A stretch of 64,000 bases of DNA from Halostagnicola sp. A56 (GTDB taxonomy: Archaea; Halobacteriota; Halobacteria; Halobacteriales; Natrialbaceae): the NCBI RefSeq assembly GCF_000691505.1, contig NZ_JMIP02000018.1, positions 1-64,000 on the forward strand, read 5' to 3'. The translations under genes and the position numbers were made by a program. Each line of letters opens with the position of its first letter. Position 1 is the stretch's first letter. This document shows positions 8,300-18,340 of this stretch, one piece after another. Below the pieces are notes generated by a model. That model did no database searches, was not told where the DNA came from, and was given only the letters and a program-made list of their open reading frames with translations.

Positions 8300-9214
8300 T
8301 CACACGTCGCCGTCGGCTTCGACCGGTGGGATCGCGATTCCCGTTACGCCGGTGACGCCGAGGACGTGAGGCCGCCAGCCGGTGTCGTCGGCCGCGAAAA
8401 CCGTCCCGTCGCTCGAGACCGCGTAGACGGTGTCGCCGTAGCCGAACCCGACGATCGTATCGCTCGAGGTCGCGGGTCCGCCGCTGTCGTCCGATCCACT
8501 TGCGGTCGCCCACTCCTCGTCCCGGGCCCACTCTCCCGCCTCGTCATCGCCGGCCACGTATTCGTAGACGACTCCGTCGGAGACCGCGTGCGCCCGCTCT
8601 AAGTGTCCCGGCTCGCTGGCCGGATCGGCCGCGACGATTTCCGTGGAGCCGGGTCGAATCTCCATCCATCCGTTGCCGAGTTTGTACAGCCCCGACTCGG
8701 TCGCCGCGAGCGGGACCCCGGCGGCGGAGATGTCGCGAACGTCGCTCAGTCCCGCGTGATCGAGCCCGCCATCGTGGACGCGGTAGACGCCGCGGCCGGT
8801 TCCGAGCAGGTCACCGTCCATTGCCTGAACGTCGGCCTCGAGAGTGTCGGCCAGCGTCTCCCAGCCCTCGGCGTCTCTCCCACTGCCTCCGACGCAGCGC
8901 GCGACGCGACCGTCGGGCCCGACAGCGAGGAGCGTCTTTCCGTGGTAGCTCGCGGCCACAGCGGGGCCGAATCCGGTCTCGGCGAACGACTCGGGATCGG
9001 TCGGATCGGCCACCAGCACGTCCTCGTCGGTCGCGACGGCGATCAAACTGGGGCCGGCGGCAACGTCTCGCGTCTCCGATCGCTGACAGAGCGAGAACTC
9101 GCCGACGGCGCTGTCCGAGAGTTTCACGTGGACGAGCCCCATCGAACTCCCGACGTAGGCGTTGACTGCGCCCTCGCTGTCGCCGTAGACACGTTTTTCG
9201 TCGATCGTACTCAT
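8300..9214 (-). CDS. HVO_0234-family beta-propeller protein
   Basis: The 304-residue product starts MSTIDEKRVYGDSEGAVNAY and consists of about six to seven repeating beta-rich units, each ending with short hydrophobic strands (VLVADPTDPESFAETG, LLAVGPDGRVARC, DGTVFAADDTGWRP), as expected for a propeller. I recognise it as the haloarchaeal HVO_0234-type family, whose biochemical role is unknown to me. No signal peptide, so it should be cytoplasmic. It is divergent from glmM, with about 160 bases between the two starts; this neighbourhood may be conserved in haloarchaea. The frame extends further upstream, but ATG at 9214 best fits the family. Confidence 0.75.
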   Translation of the reverse strand: MSTIDEKRVYGDSEGAVNAYVGSSMGLVHVKLSDSAVGEFSLCQRSETRDVAAGPSLIAVATDEDVLVADPTDPESFAETGFGPAVAASYHGKTLLAVGPDGRVARCVGGSGRDAEGWETLADTLEADVQAMDGDLLGTGRGVYRVHDGGLDHAGLSDVRDISAAGVPLAATESGLYKLGNGWMEIRPGSTEIVAADPASEPGHLERAHAVSDGVVYEYVAGDDEAGEWARDEEWATASGSDDSGGPATSSDTIVGFGYGDTVYAVSSDGTVFAADDTGWRPHVLGVTGVTGIAIPPVEADGDV

Positions 9215-9372
9215 ACTCGAGTCCTCGTCCGGGAACGTCGAAAACATTCTGCTTGGCGACGGCGCGTCGTCCATTCTACGTGGCGATGGGGCTGTGGTTG
9301 ACTCGGCTGTGTGAAGCCCGATGGGCGCACCGTCCGGAACCACTTTGAGGCGTCCGTGCACAGTGTTCGTCG

Positions 9373-10736
9373 ATGAAAGTGTTCGGATCGAGCGGGACCC
9401 GGGGCGTCGCCAACGAGGAACTGACGCCGGAGTTCGTCCTGCGCGTCGCCAAAGCGGCGGGAACAGCCTGGGACGTCGACCGGATCGCGATCGCTCGAGA
9501 CACGCGCCACACCGGTCGGATGCTCGCCGATGCGGCCGCAAGCGGCATCGTCAGCACCGGGATCGACGTCGATCGACTGGGGGTTGTGCCGACGCCCGGC
9601 GCGCAGTTTTACGCCGAGCGCGAGGGCGTTCCGACGATCGTCATCACGGCCTCGCACAACCCGCCGCAGTACAACGGCGTCAAACTCGTCGGTAGCGACG
9701 GCGTCGAACTGGCGATCGACGACCTAGAGCGCATCGAGGAGGCGTTGCTCGCCGAGTCGTTCGACGTCGCGGCGTGGGACGAAACCGGCCGAAGTCGCGA
9801 TGTCGACGGCGTGCGACGGGACTACATCGACGAACTGCGCTCGGCCGTCGATCGCGAGCGAATCGCCGACGGCGACTTGACCGTCGCCCTCGACCCGGGC
9901 CACGGCGCGGGCTCGCTCGTCAGCCCCGAGTTCTTCCGCGATCTCGGTTGTCGCGTTATCACCGTGAACGGACAGGCCGACGGCCATTTCCCCGGCCGCG
10001 ACCCCGAACCGGTCCCCGACAACCTCGAGGACCTCGGCCGGCTCGTTCGCGCGACCGACGCCGACGTCGGGATCGCCCACGACGGCGACGCCGACCGGGC
10101 TATCTTCTTCGACGAAACCGGCGAGTACGTCGAGGGCGACGCAACGCTCGCGGCGCTCGCCGCGGCCGAACTCGAGCCCGGCGATACGACCGTCTCCGCG
10201 GTCAACGTCTCCCAGCGGCTGGTCGACGTGGTCAACGAAATCGGCGCGTCGATCGAACTCACGCCGATCGGTTCGACAAACATCATCACACGAATCGAGG
10301 AACTCGAGGAAAACGGTCGGCGCGTGCCGGTCGCCGGCGAAGGAAACGGCGGCATCTTCTTCCCCGGATTCCGCCTCTCGCGGGACGGGGCCTTCACGGC
10401 CGCGCGATTCCTCGAACTCGTCGCCGATCGGTCGGTGAGCGACATCATCGAACCCTACGGCGGCTACGCCAACGTGCGACGCAACATCGAGTACGATTCG
10501 ACGGCCGAACGCGACGCGATGATCGACGCGGCGGCGAACCAGGCCAAAACCTCCGACGCGGAGCTCAACACGCGCGACGGCTACCGACTCGATCACGGCG
10601 ACGCTGGGTACTCGCCCGCCCCTCCGGCACCGAACCGCTCGTCCGGATCTACGCGGAGGCCCGCGACTCGAGTCGCGCCGAGGAACTCGCGGGCGATATG
10701 TACCGGGCGCTGGCCGAGGCGAAAAACGACGCCTGA
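9373..10736 (+). pseudogene. glmM: Phosphoglucosamine mutase, single-base frameshift near the 3' end
   Basis: Interconverts glucosamine 6- and 1-phosphate for UDP-GlcNAc and surface glycans. Residues 1-413 are normal for this alpha-D-phosphohexomutase: FGSSGTRG at the start, phosphoserine loop TASHNPPQYNG with Ser94, metal loop DGDADR (Asp237, Asp239, Asp241), and sugar loop GEGNGG. At about 10604 one base is missing (GACGC-TGG, expected GACGCCTGG). The other frame then supplies the expected ending WVLARPSGTEPLVRIYAEAR to a TGA at 10734-10736. Read literally, the protein runs on in the wrong frame to 10812 and lacks the phosphate-binding RPSGTEP loop. Assembly error or a true inactivation are both possible; intact length would be 454 residues. 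Confidence 0.85.
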
Positions 10737-10759
10737 TCCTCGCCACCCGCTTTTCTTCC

Positions 10760-11254
10760 TCACACACGGCGCGCTCCCCACCGTTCCGTCGCGAGCAACA
10801 GCCGGTGGGTGAGAACGAGGACGACCACGGCGAGTAGTATCAACGCGCCCTCGAGCACCGTCGGCAGTAGCCCGAGCGCGACGATCAGCGTGGTCGCACA
10901 GGCCGGCGGATGGCGGGTCTTCGTCGCGAGCATCCCCCCGGCAGTCAGCGTCGTCGCGAGCACGCCGCTGGCTGCGAGTCGCAGCCCTCCGACCGATCCC
11001 GGATCCATCGCCGCGGTCATCGCGATACCGCTCGCGAGCAGGTGGTAGGCACCCAGGCCGGCGAGGACGCCGATCGCGTGCCCGCCGATCACGCGCCGGG
11101 GCGAAGTCGCGTCGCTCTCCTCGAAAAGCGCCAGCACGAACGCCGTGGGGCCGAGACTCGGGAACAGCATCGAGAGTCCAGAGACCCACGCCAACGCGGC
11201 CGTCGTCGTGATGAGAAGCCCCGTGTGGAGCGTGCTCCCGACCTGGTCGTCCAT
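10760..11254 (-). CDS. HPP-family membrane protein
   Basis: The 164-residue protein has four to five transmembrane helices and the motifs FPSLGPTAFV and KTRHPPACATTL that define the HPP family. It may act as an integral-membrane transporter; nitrite transport has been reported for plant and cyanobacterial members, but the substrate here is unknown. The start MDDQVGSTLHTGLL is consistent with a cytoplasmic N-terminus. The gene is convergent with glmM and would overlap the out-of-frame extension of glmM, which supports the view that the extension is not real. Confidence 0.75.
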   Translation of the reverse strand: MDDQVGSTLHTGLLITTTAALAWVSGLSMLFPSLGPTAFVLALFEESDATSPRRVIGGHAIGVLAGLGAYHLLASGIAMTAAMDPGSVGGLRLAASGVLATTLTAGGMLATKTRHPPACATTLIVALGLLPTVLEGALILLAVVVLVLTHRLLLATERWGARRV

Positions 11255-11422
11255 CCTACCGGCGCGTTCGAACTCGAGCTACAAACGTCGTCGGGTCCGA
11301 ATCGCGCGAGCGCCGATTCCGGTCGGACTCGAGAATCGCCGCCCCGTTGCGACCGCGACGTCCCCCGCGACGGCGATGTCCATCTCACGACGGCAACGCC
11401 ACTCTCGCGACGGCAAGCTACT

Positions 11423-11824
11423 CTAGGGGACGACCGTCACCGGCACGTCAGCCTGTCGGGTAACCTGCTCGGCGATGCTCCCCAGTAACACCCGTGAGAC
11501 GCCCGAGCGACCCTTGCTTCCCATGACGATGCCGTCGATTCCGTTCTCCCCGACGTACTCGAGGATGGCCTCGGCGGCCGTTCCGCCGACGACCCGCGTC
11601 TCGATCGTCGCGTCGTATTCCTCCGCGATTCGCTCGGCGTCCGCGAAAACGTCCGGCTCCGAACCCGCCTGCGCTGCGGACGGTTGGTCGGCGTATCCCG
11701 CCTCGAGGTCGTCGATCGCGTGAAGGGCCGTGATCTCGGCGTCTGGGAAGTACTCGAGCGCGTACTCGAGGGCCGCCCGCGCGGGGTCGGAGTCGTCCAT
11801 TGGAACGAGGAGGCTGTGGCTCAT
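11423..11824 (-). CDS. Universal stress protein (UspA family)
   Basis: The 133-residue single-domain protein begins MSHSLLVPMDDSDPARAALE and has the ATP-binding signature GSKGRSGVSRVLLGSIAEQV near the end, followed by VPVTVVP. Such proteins are cytoplasmic nucleotide-binding dimers linked to stress responses. The gene lies alone between the HPP membrane protein and the coiled-coil gene, all on the minus strand. Confidence 0.88.
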   Translation of the reverse strand: MSHSLLVPMDDSDPARAALEYALEYFPDAEITALHAIDDLEAGYADQPSAAQAGSEPDVFADAERIAEEYDATIETRVVGGTAAEAILEYVGENGIDGIVMGSKGRSGVSRVLLGSIAEQVTRQADVPVTVVP

Positions 11825-11899
11825 GGGCGATCGTTCGTCCGCATCCGTGGAAAGTACTCCGCCGTCTGTTGGTTCGTATCTCCCGACGTGGAGAACCGA

Positions 11900-13051
11900 C
11901 TACACCGGATCGTCAACATCGAGGGCCGCCGCTAACTGCTCTCGCTCGTTTCGAAGCGCCTCGAGTTCGTCCTTGACCCGCCCGTCGGCCAGCCGCCTGC
12001 GTTCTGCGGGTGTGAGCTGGTCGACAGCTTGGGCCGCCGTCTGCAGTCGGTCGTAGTCCGGATCGCGAGCGATCAATCGAACCTCCCGCAGCAAGGATAC
12101 CGTCTCCTCGTCGGCGATCCGGTCGACGAACGGCCGGTACTCTCGTGTCTGCCGGCGGAGGACGCCCGCGGGTTCGGGCGGCCAGCCGACGGTCAACGGC
12201 TCGGCGTCGATGCCGTCGAGGTAGGTCTGCTGGGTGGCCACCTGTCGCTTGAGTTCGTCGGCGTCGTCGACGTAGTGAGACAGCTTCGAGCGGGTGTACT
12301 CGGCGTACTCGAGCAGTTCCTCGATCGTGTACTCGCCCGCGGGATTCGTCTCGACGTAGGACTCGAGGTCGGCGGGGGGTAGTTCGTACTCAACGAAGGG
12401 ATACCAGCGCGTTCGATCCAGGAACGCGAACACCTCGCATGCGGCGGCCTCGCTACGGTAGGCCTCGAACGCCTCTCGAATCGCCTCGTCGTAGGCTTCG
12501 ATCGGGTCTCGAAGCCGCTCGATCGGCGCGTCGAAATCGGCGTGGGAAAGCTCGAGCAATCGTTCTGTCTCCGCGAGTTCGTCGTCGATCTCCCCGAGGC
12601 GCTGGCTGGCGTTCGTCCGGGCCGCACCCAGCGCCTCGCGCGCGGCTTCGCGCTCGCCGATCAGGTCCGCGTACTCCTTTGCGGGCTCGAGTTCGGCTTC
12701 GGCTCGCTCGAAGTCGGACTCGCTGAGCCGGCGCTTGTCGATCGCGTCGAGCGCGGCCTCGAAGGCCTCCCGGCCCCGCAAATCGTCGTCGAGGCTGTCG
12801 ACGAGCGAATCGAACTTCCCCTCGAGTTCGATGTAGGCCTGAAAGTTCTCCCGACCCGTGCCGGTCGCGCGGTCGACGTACGACTCCAGTAATTCGGTCG
12901 CGTTTCGGTAGGCCGCCGCCGCGTCTTCGACCGCCGTCTCGTCGCCGCCGCCCTGCCGTTCGATTCGTTGCTGTGCCGTCTCGAGTCGCTCGCGGGCGTC
13001 TCGCAGCTCCGCGAGCGCCTCGGCGTCCGCGCGATGAACGGATTCACTCAT
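11900..13051 (-). CDS. Coiled-coil haloarchaeal protein (DUF7118-like)
   Basis: The 383-residue product is mostly predicted alpha-helix with heptad-like stretches (residues about 5-70 and 90-165) and no signal or membrane segment. A conserved-looking C-terminal half contains RTRWYPFVEYELPPADLESY and GEYTIEELLEYAEYTRSKL. I recall this architecture from haloarchaeal proteins filed as DUF7118, but the function is unknown. Located 108 bases downstream of hisI on the same strand, separated by a tandem repeat. Any involvement in chromosome or cell-envelope organisation would be guesswork. Confidence 0.6.
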   Translation of the reverse strand: MSESVHRADAEALAELRDARERLETAQQRIERQGGGDETAVEDAAAAYRNATELLESYVDRATGTGRENFQAYIELEGKFDSLVDSLDDDLRGREAFEAALDAIDKRRLSESDFERAEAELEPAKEYADLIGEREAAREALGAARTNASQRLGEIDDELAETERLLELSHADFDAPIERLRDPIEAYDEAIREAFEAYRSEAAACEVFAFLDRTRWYPFVEYELPPADLESYVETNPAGEYTIEELLEYAEYTRSKLSHYVDDADELKRQVATQQTYLDGIDAEPLTVGWPPEPAGVLRRQTREYRPFVDRIADEETVSLLREVRLIARDPDYDRLQTAAQAVDQLTPAERRRLADGRVKDELEALRNEREQLAAALDVDDPV

Positions 13052-13065
13052 TGTGTTTGGAGTGT

Positions 13066-13129
13066 CGGTGTGGAGTTGTGCTGGTCGAGTACCGGTGTGG
13101 AGTTGTGCTGGTCGAGTACCGGTGTGGGG
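13066..13129. repeat. 27-base tandem repeat, about 2.4 copies
   Basis: The unit begins cggtgtggagttgtgctggt and ends cgagtac (27 bases). Two perfect copies lie at 13066-13092 and 13093-13119, with a partial third at 13120-13129. It occupies the gap between hisI and the coiled-coil gene, ending 14 bases before the latter's start. Confidence 0.85.
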
Positions 13130-13159
13130 TCAGTCGCAGCGCTTCGACGCGACTCGACG

Positions 13160-13546
13160 TTACTCGTAGACCGCGTCGGGGTCGAACACCTGCTCGCCGA
13201 CGTGCTCGCCGTCTACCGTTCGGTAGAAACACGACCGGTGGCCCGTGTGACAGGCGCCGCCCTCCTGCTCGACGAGATAGAGCAGCGTGTCGGCGTCGCA
13301 GTCGACTCGAACCTCTGTCACCTGCTGGGTGTGGCCGCTGGTCTTGCCTTTCTCCCACAACTCCTCGCGGCTCCGCGAGTAGTAGTGGGCTCTGCCGGTC
13401 TCTCGGGTCCGCTCGAGGGCGTCCGGAGAGACGTACGCGAGCATCAATACGTCGCCCGACTCGGCGTCCTGGGCTATCGCCGGCACCAGCCCGTCGTCGC
13501 CGAAATCGACGTCGATATCATCGTCCATACTCCGAGAAAAGTCCAT
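13160..13546 (-). CDS. hisI: Phosphoribosyl-AMP cyclohydrolase
   Basis: Third step of histidine synthesis, opening the purine ring of phosphoribosyl-AMP. The 128-residue monofunctional enzyme contains the typical block [31 protein letters not shown], the metal-binding region [14 protein letters not shown], and the zinc-ligand stretch [13 protein letters not shown]. No phosphoribosyl-ATP pyrophosphatase domain is fused, as is usual in haloarchaea where his genes are scattered. Start ATG at 13546; an internal ATG seven codons later (MDDDIDVDF) is an alternative. Confidence 0.94.
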   Translation of the reverse strand: MDFSRSMDDDIDVDFGDDGLVPAIAQDAESGDVLMLAYVSPDALERTRETGRAHYYSRSREELWEKGKTSGHTQQVTEVRVDCDADTLLYLVEQEGGACHTGHRSCFYRTVDGEHVGEQVFDPDAVYE

Positions 13547-13742
13547 CGGGAGCGATAGGTCTTTTGCTGCACTCGAGATTCTGGGAACGGTGGGACTCGA
13601 TCCGCAGCCGGGCGGGGTGATCGGTCCGTGACTCGCCGTTTCGATCGACCTGTCGCTTCTCGAGGCGGCGGTACCGGCCGAAATATCCGGATCTAACCCC
13701 CGAGAACGTATCGTTCATTACTCGCTGGCTCCGATACCCGGT

Positions 13743-14735
<993 letters not shown>

Positions 14736-14844
14736 TCATCCTGCGTCCTCCGCGCCACTATTGGCGACGCCCCTCGTCGGGAGACCTGCGGACGTGGTTC
14801 CCCACTTCGTGGTCCGGTCTCGAGTGTTCGAACTCCCAGCAAGG

Positions 14845-14850
14845 CTTATG
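14845..14850 (+). promoter_or_regulatory. TATA-like promoter of the sulfatase-like gene
   Basis: CTTATG lies 27-32 bases before the ATG at 14877, in a haloarchaeal leaderless arrangement. Confidence 0.4.
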
Positions 14851-14876
14851 TGCTCGGTTGGAATGCGATGCTGTAG

Positions 14877-15884
14877 ATGGGGCTGCTCCGAAACGCGGCG
14901 AACGTCTACGAGCAGCGGGGACTGACCGGCCTCTGTCGACGGTCGGTCGCGTTTTTCCGCGAGAACCCGGCGTTTCTCTCCCACGGGATCGCGAACGCGC
15001 TCTTTTATCTCCGGTACGGGTCCGGAATAGACGTCACGAGCGAAGACTGGGATAACTTGATCATCCTCGACGCCTGTCGCTACGACGCGTTCGCGGCCCG
15101 AAACACGATCGACGGCGACCTCCAGCGGCGGGTCTCTCGAGGCTCCTCGAGTCTCGAGTTCATCGAGGGGAACTTCGCGGACCGAGAGCTCCACGACACG
15201 GTCTACGTGACCGCGAACACGTACTACACCGCCGCCGGGAGCGAGACGTTCCACTCGGTTATCACCTGCTTCGACCACTGGGACGAGGATCTCCAGACGA
15301 TTCCGCCTGCGGGCGTGATCGAGGAAGCGACGGCCGCGTTCGATCGAAACCCGAACAAGCGGCTCGTCGTCCACTTCATGCAACCGCACGCGCCGTACAT
15401 CGGCCCGCGGGGACGCGAGCTTCGCGAAAAGATCGAAGACGAAGTCGACGTCAGAGGGATGAGTCTCGAGCGGGGACTGAACGACGACTGGGACGAGCGC
15501 CGAGACGGTGCCTCGGAGGCGATTCAGGCGATCGAAGCGCCGACCACCCCGGGCGTCGACGTGACCGACGCGGAGGTCAGAGCCGCTTACGCGGACAACC
15601 TGGACCTCGTTCTCGAGGCACTCAAGGAGCTACTCTCCACGCTCGAGGGCAAGACGGTTATCACGGCCGATCACGGCGAACTGATCGGTGACCGAGTTCC
15701 GCCGTTCTTTCGAAAGCGGTACGAACACCCGCTCTACCTCCATACGCCGGAACTGTGTCTCGTCCCCTGGCTGGTGATCGACGAGGGAGACCGGCGGACG
15801 ATCACGTCCGATCCCCCGGAGCGGTACGACTCGATGGACGAGGACGACCTCGAGGAGAAACTTCGCGCCTTCGGCTACCGGTGA
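14877..15884 (+). CDS. Sulfatase-like (alkaline phosphatase superfamily) hydrolase
   Basis: The 335-residue protein has the superfamily metal-site motifs: NLIILDACRYDAF near residue 60, where the Asp and following region form the first metal site, HFMQPHAPYIGP in the middle, and TVITADHGELIGDR near residue 262, with the DHGE metal ligands. It has no signal peptide, so it probably acts on the cytoplasmic side of the membrane. Haloarchaeal relatives lie in N-glycan or exopolysaccharide clusters, and this one opens such a cluster (ParB-like protein, GT61 glycosyltransferase, flippase). Substrate, sulfate ester or phosphodiester/phosphonate, is unknown. Confidence 0.75.
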   Translation: MGLLRNAANVYEQRGLTGLCRRSVAFFRENPAFLSHGIANALFYLRYGSGIDVTSEDWDNLIILDACRYDAFAARNTIDGDLQRRVSRGSSSLEFIEGNFADRELHDTVYVTANTYYTAAGSETFHSVITCFDHWDEDLQTIPPAGVIEEATAAFDRNPNKRLVVHFMQPHAPYIGPRGRELREKIEDEVDVRGMSLERGLNDDWDERRDGASEAIQAIEAPTTPGVDVTDAEVRAAYADNLDLVLEALKELLSTLEGKTVITADHGELIGDRVPPFFRKRYEHPLYLHTPELCLVPWLVIDEGDRRTITSDPPERYDSMDEDDLEEKLRAFGYR

Positions 15885-15951
15885 GCTACTGTTGCCTACT
15901 CGCCGCATTCAGCTTCCGCTGAACTACTGCTCCCGCCCTCGCCGCCTTCGG

Positions 15952-16707
15952 CTACCGCGAGCACACATCGCGGAGATCCGGATGGGGTGACGTTTCCGTC
16001 TCTTCGCCCCGCGCGATGCGGTCGCGTCGGCGCTGCCACCGGTCGTGTCGAACGACGACTCGAACCGGTATCGAGTCGAGCTCGAGCACTTTGGCGATCG
16101 ATAACCGGTGGTTGCCACCGCCACAGAAGACGAGTTCGCCGTCCCGTCCGACGCTCACGCAGACCTGATCGAGCGACGACGCGATCCGCGAGTCGGTCCC
16201 CTCGTAGCGTTTCGTCGGGTCGTAGCCGTCGTCTCGAATGCTCTCGTACAGGCGATCGATTCGCTCGTATCGACGCTCGAGGTCCGTCCTCGAGAAGCAG
16301 CCGTCGGCTTCGCCCTCCTCGTCGATACGGCGACACAGTTTCTCGTAGACGTCCGTTTCGGTCCACTCCTTCCCGTCGACGTACCGCTGTTCGACCGATC
16401 GGTGTTTGATCGATTCGTCGTAGGGGTTCGTCCGCCGGTCCCACTCGCCCCCTCGAACGGCTCCCGTCGAGAGGTACTTGTCGATGGACCTGTTGGCCAT
16501 CGTGATCTCGTTCGGATCGACCGATATGAGCGCGAAGGGGTCCGCGAGGGCGTCGTACGGCCCGATCGTCCGGTAGTACGCCAGTCGGCCTCGAGCGAGC
16601 GCCCGGACCACAAGCGGGTGATGATGGAGAAACGCCAGCCCGGACGAGACGAGCCCGCGAACGCCGCCCGAAGAGAGAACGGATCGCGCTCTCCCCAGCA
16701 GTGTCAT
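15952..16707 (-). CDS. ParB-like protein in a surface-glycan cluster
   Basis: The 251-residue protein begins with a possibly amphipathic helix (MTLLGRARSVLSSGGVRGLV). Its C-terminal half contains DGELVFCGGGNHRLSIAKVL followed by LDSIPVRVVVRHDRW, which matches the GxxRxxAxxxLG-type ParB/sulfiredoxin nucleotide-binding signature. Similar haloarchaeal proteins, as I recall, sit in glycan gene clusters and are not partition proteins. The function could be a kinase-like or nucleotide-dependent step. It is divergent from the GT61 gene and convergent with the sulfatase-like gene. Confidence 0.6.
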   Translation of the reverse strand: MTLLGRARSVLSSGGVRGLVSSGLAFLHHHPLVVRALARGRLAYYRTIGPYDALADPFALISVDPNEITMANRSIDKYLSTGAVRGGEWDRRTNPYDESIKHRSVEQRYVDGKEWTETDVYEKLCRRIDEEGEADGCFSRTDLERRYERIDRLYESIRDDGYDPTKRYEGTDSRIASSLDQVCVSVGRDGELVFCGGGNHRLSIAKVLELDSIPVRVVVRHDRWQRRRDRIARGEETETSPHPDLRDVCSR

Positions 16708-16730
16708 TGGTCGGGATACGAACAGATCGG

Positions 16731-16740
16731 CTAAATAGTC
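16731..16740 (-). promoter_or_regulatory. TATA-like promoter of the ParB-like gene
   Basis: GACTATTTAG on the minus strand, 24-33 bases before the ATG at 16707. Confidence 0.45.
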
Positions 16741-16831
16741 CGTGATTCCGATCCGGACTGTCGACGAGTCGGTTCCAGCTATCTGCGGCTTGTCCCGAAC
16801 CGCCTGCGAGTCCGAGCCGAACCGTCAGCGA

Positions 16832-16837
16832 CTTATC
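16832..16837 (+). promoter_or_regulatory. TATA-like promoter of the GT61 gene
   Basis: CTTATC lies 23-28 bases before the ATG at 16860. The divergent ParB-like gene has its own box about 95 bases away. Confidence 0.4.
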
Positions 16838-16859
16838 CGCTGCTTCTGGAACGATTCGT

Positions 16860-18143
16860 ATGCCACTCCGGCGAGTTCGACAGAAAGTACGCGACGTCGG
16901 AGTCCTCGAGTTGCTCAAACGCGGAATCGAAACCGGGGCCGCGCCGAGGCTGTTCGCGGCCAAACTGGCGCTCGATACCAGGATCAGCTATCTCGAGCGC
17001 GACGACCTCGCTCGAACGTCCGCTGCGGAGGTGTTCGCGTTCGGCTCCAAGGAATCGATCACGCTCGACGCGCCGCCGAACGCGCCGTCGGAACTCTCCC
17101 GGATGGCGGGCTCGTTCTCGGTCGATCGCCCGTTCGTCTGTCGACTACCGAGGGCTCGACTCGTCGGGCGGGACGCGCTTTCCGTCCGCCCAGACGGCAC
17201 GGTTCCCCTCGAGACCTCGCTCGGTCGACGCGACAGGCTCGAGCGGTCGCTGCTGGCGGAGCCATCCCTGCTCGGGCGGGCGCTGTGGAACCAGTCCGCC
17301 CTCGGAACGCCAACGGCGGACGATCGGTACCGCGAGACGGTTTGCTCGCTCGTCGACGGCTGCCTCGGCGGCTACTCTCACTGGGTGTTGACCGCGCTGC
17401 CTCGACTCGAGGGGCTCCGGCGGTGGGAGGAACGGACCGGCGAGCAGGCGACAGTTCTCGTCCCGGCAGAGGCCCCGGGGTGGGTCCGCGAATCGCTCGA
17501 TTTCTTCGGATACGGTCCGGATCGAGTCGCGGCGTGGGACGGCGAGCCGACGACGGTCGAGGGGCTGATCGTTCCCTCGGTTCGCTCCCCCGAACAGCCC
17601 CGGTCGGCCTACGCACACCGGTTTACGTACGACCTGTCGTACAAGCTCACGTCGCCGGCGGCCTGTCGGTGGCTCCGGTCGGCCGCTCGAGAAGCGCTGT
17701 CCTCGGGAGAAGCGACGTCCTCGGGGCGTTCCGAGAGCAGTTCCGAACTCGAGCCCCTTCCCGCGGGCCGCGGCCGTCACGTCTACATCTCGAGAGCGGA
17801 CGCCGACCGCCGACGAGTCCGCAACCGCGACGAACTACTCGAGTCGCTCGCGGGGAACGGGTTCGAACAGTATACCCTCTCGTCGCTCTCGTTTCCCGAT
17901 CAGGTCCGGCTCTTTCTCGAGGCGGATGTCGTCGTCGCACCCCACGGGGCCGGGTTCGCCAACCTTGCGTTTGCGAGCGACTGTGCGGTGGTCGAGCTGT
18001 TCGGAGCGAAGGTCAAACCCACCTACTGGCTGCTCGCCGGCGCGCTCGGCCTCGAGTACGAGTATCACGTGTGCGAGGCCGTCGGGGACGACCTGCGGGT
18101 CGACGTTGAGACTGTAATCGACTCCATCGAGGCGTTCCTGTGA
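16860..18143 (+). CDS. Family 61 glycosyltransferase
   Basis: The 427-residue protein carries the GT61 (DUF563) hallmarks: GGYSHWVLTALPRL near residue 177, HVYISRADADRRRVRNRDEL near residue 306, and the nucleotide-sugar region VVVAPHGAGFANLAF near residue 355. These enzymes transfer a sugar, often pentose or GlcNAc, in glycan assembly. There is no signal peptide or membrane segment. A short Ser/Glu-rich segment (SSGEATSSGRSESSSE, about residue 281) is a variable linker. It precedes the flippase gene on the same strand, so both likely build and export a surface glycan. Confidence 0.85.
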   Translation: MPLRRVRQKVRDVGVLELLKRGIETGAAPRLFAAKLALDTRISYLERDDLARTSAAEVFAFGSKESITLDAPPNAPSELSRMAGSFSVDRPFVCRLPRARLVGRDALSVRPDGTVPLETSLGRRDRLERSLLAEPSLLGRALWNQSALGTPTADDRYRETVCSLVDGCLGGYSHWVLTALPRLEGLRRWEERTGEQATVLVPAEAPGWVRESLDFFGYGPDRVAAWDGEPTTVEGLIVPSVRSPEQPRSAYAHRFTYDLSYKLTSPAACRWLRSAAREALSSGEATSSGRSESSSELEPLPAGRGRHVYISRADADRRRVRNRDELLESLAGNGFEQYTLSSLSFPDQVRLFLEADVVVAPHGAGFANLAFASDCAVVELFGAKVKPTYWLLAGALGLEYEYHVCEAVGDDLRVDVETVIDSIEAFL

Positions 18144-18340
18144 CCGCCGCGAACTCGTCGACGACGCGGTATGGACACCGCGCGAACAGCCGCCGACCTC
18201 GCGACGGTCGTCCCCGACGAGCAGGTCGTGTGCGAGGAACCTCGAGTCGATCCCGAACGTTTCGCACACATGATTAGACTGATAGGCGTGGCACCGAAAG
18301 ACGGTCCCAGACGGGTGGCCGTCTCCACCTCGAGTCAACT

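Noticed and set aside
10737-10812. Longer natural C-terminus for GlmM
   Set aside because: The added residues are low-complexity out-of-frame sequence, while the conserved RPSGTEP ending is intact in the neighbouring frame.
13066-13129. CRISPR-like array
   Set aside because: The 27-base units are directly joined with no spacers, so they are a tandem repeat. No CRISPR array was seen elsewhere in the window.
15952-16707. Chromosome partition protein ParB
   Set aside because: Only the short nucleotide-binding signature is shared; there is no helix-turn-helix domain or ParA neighbour.
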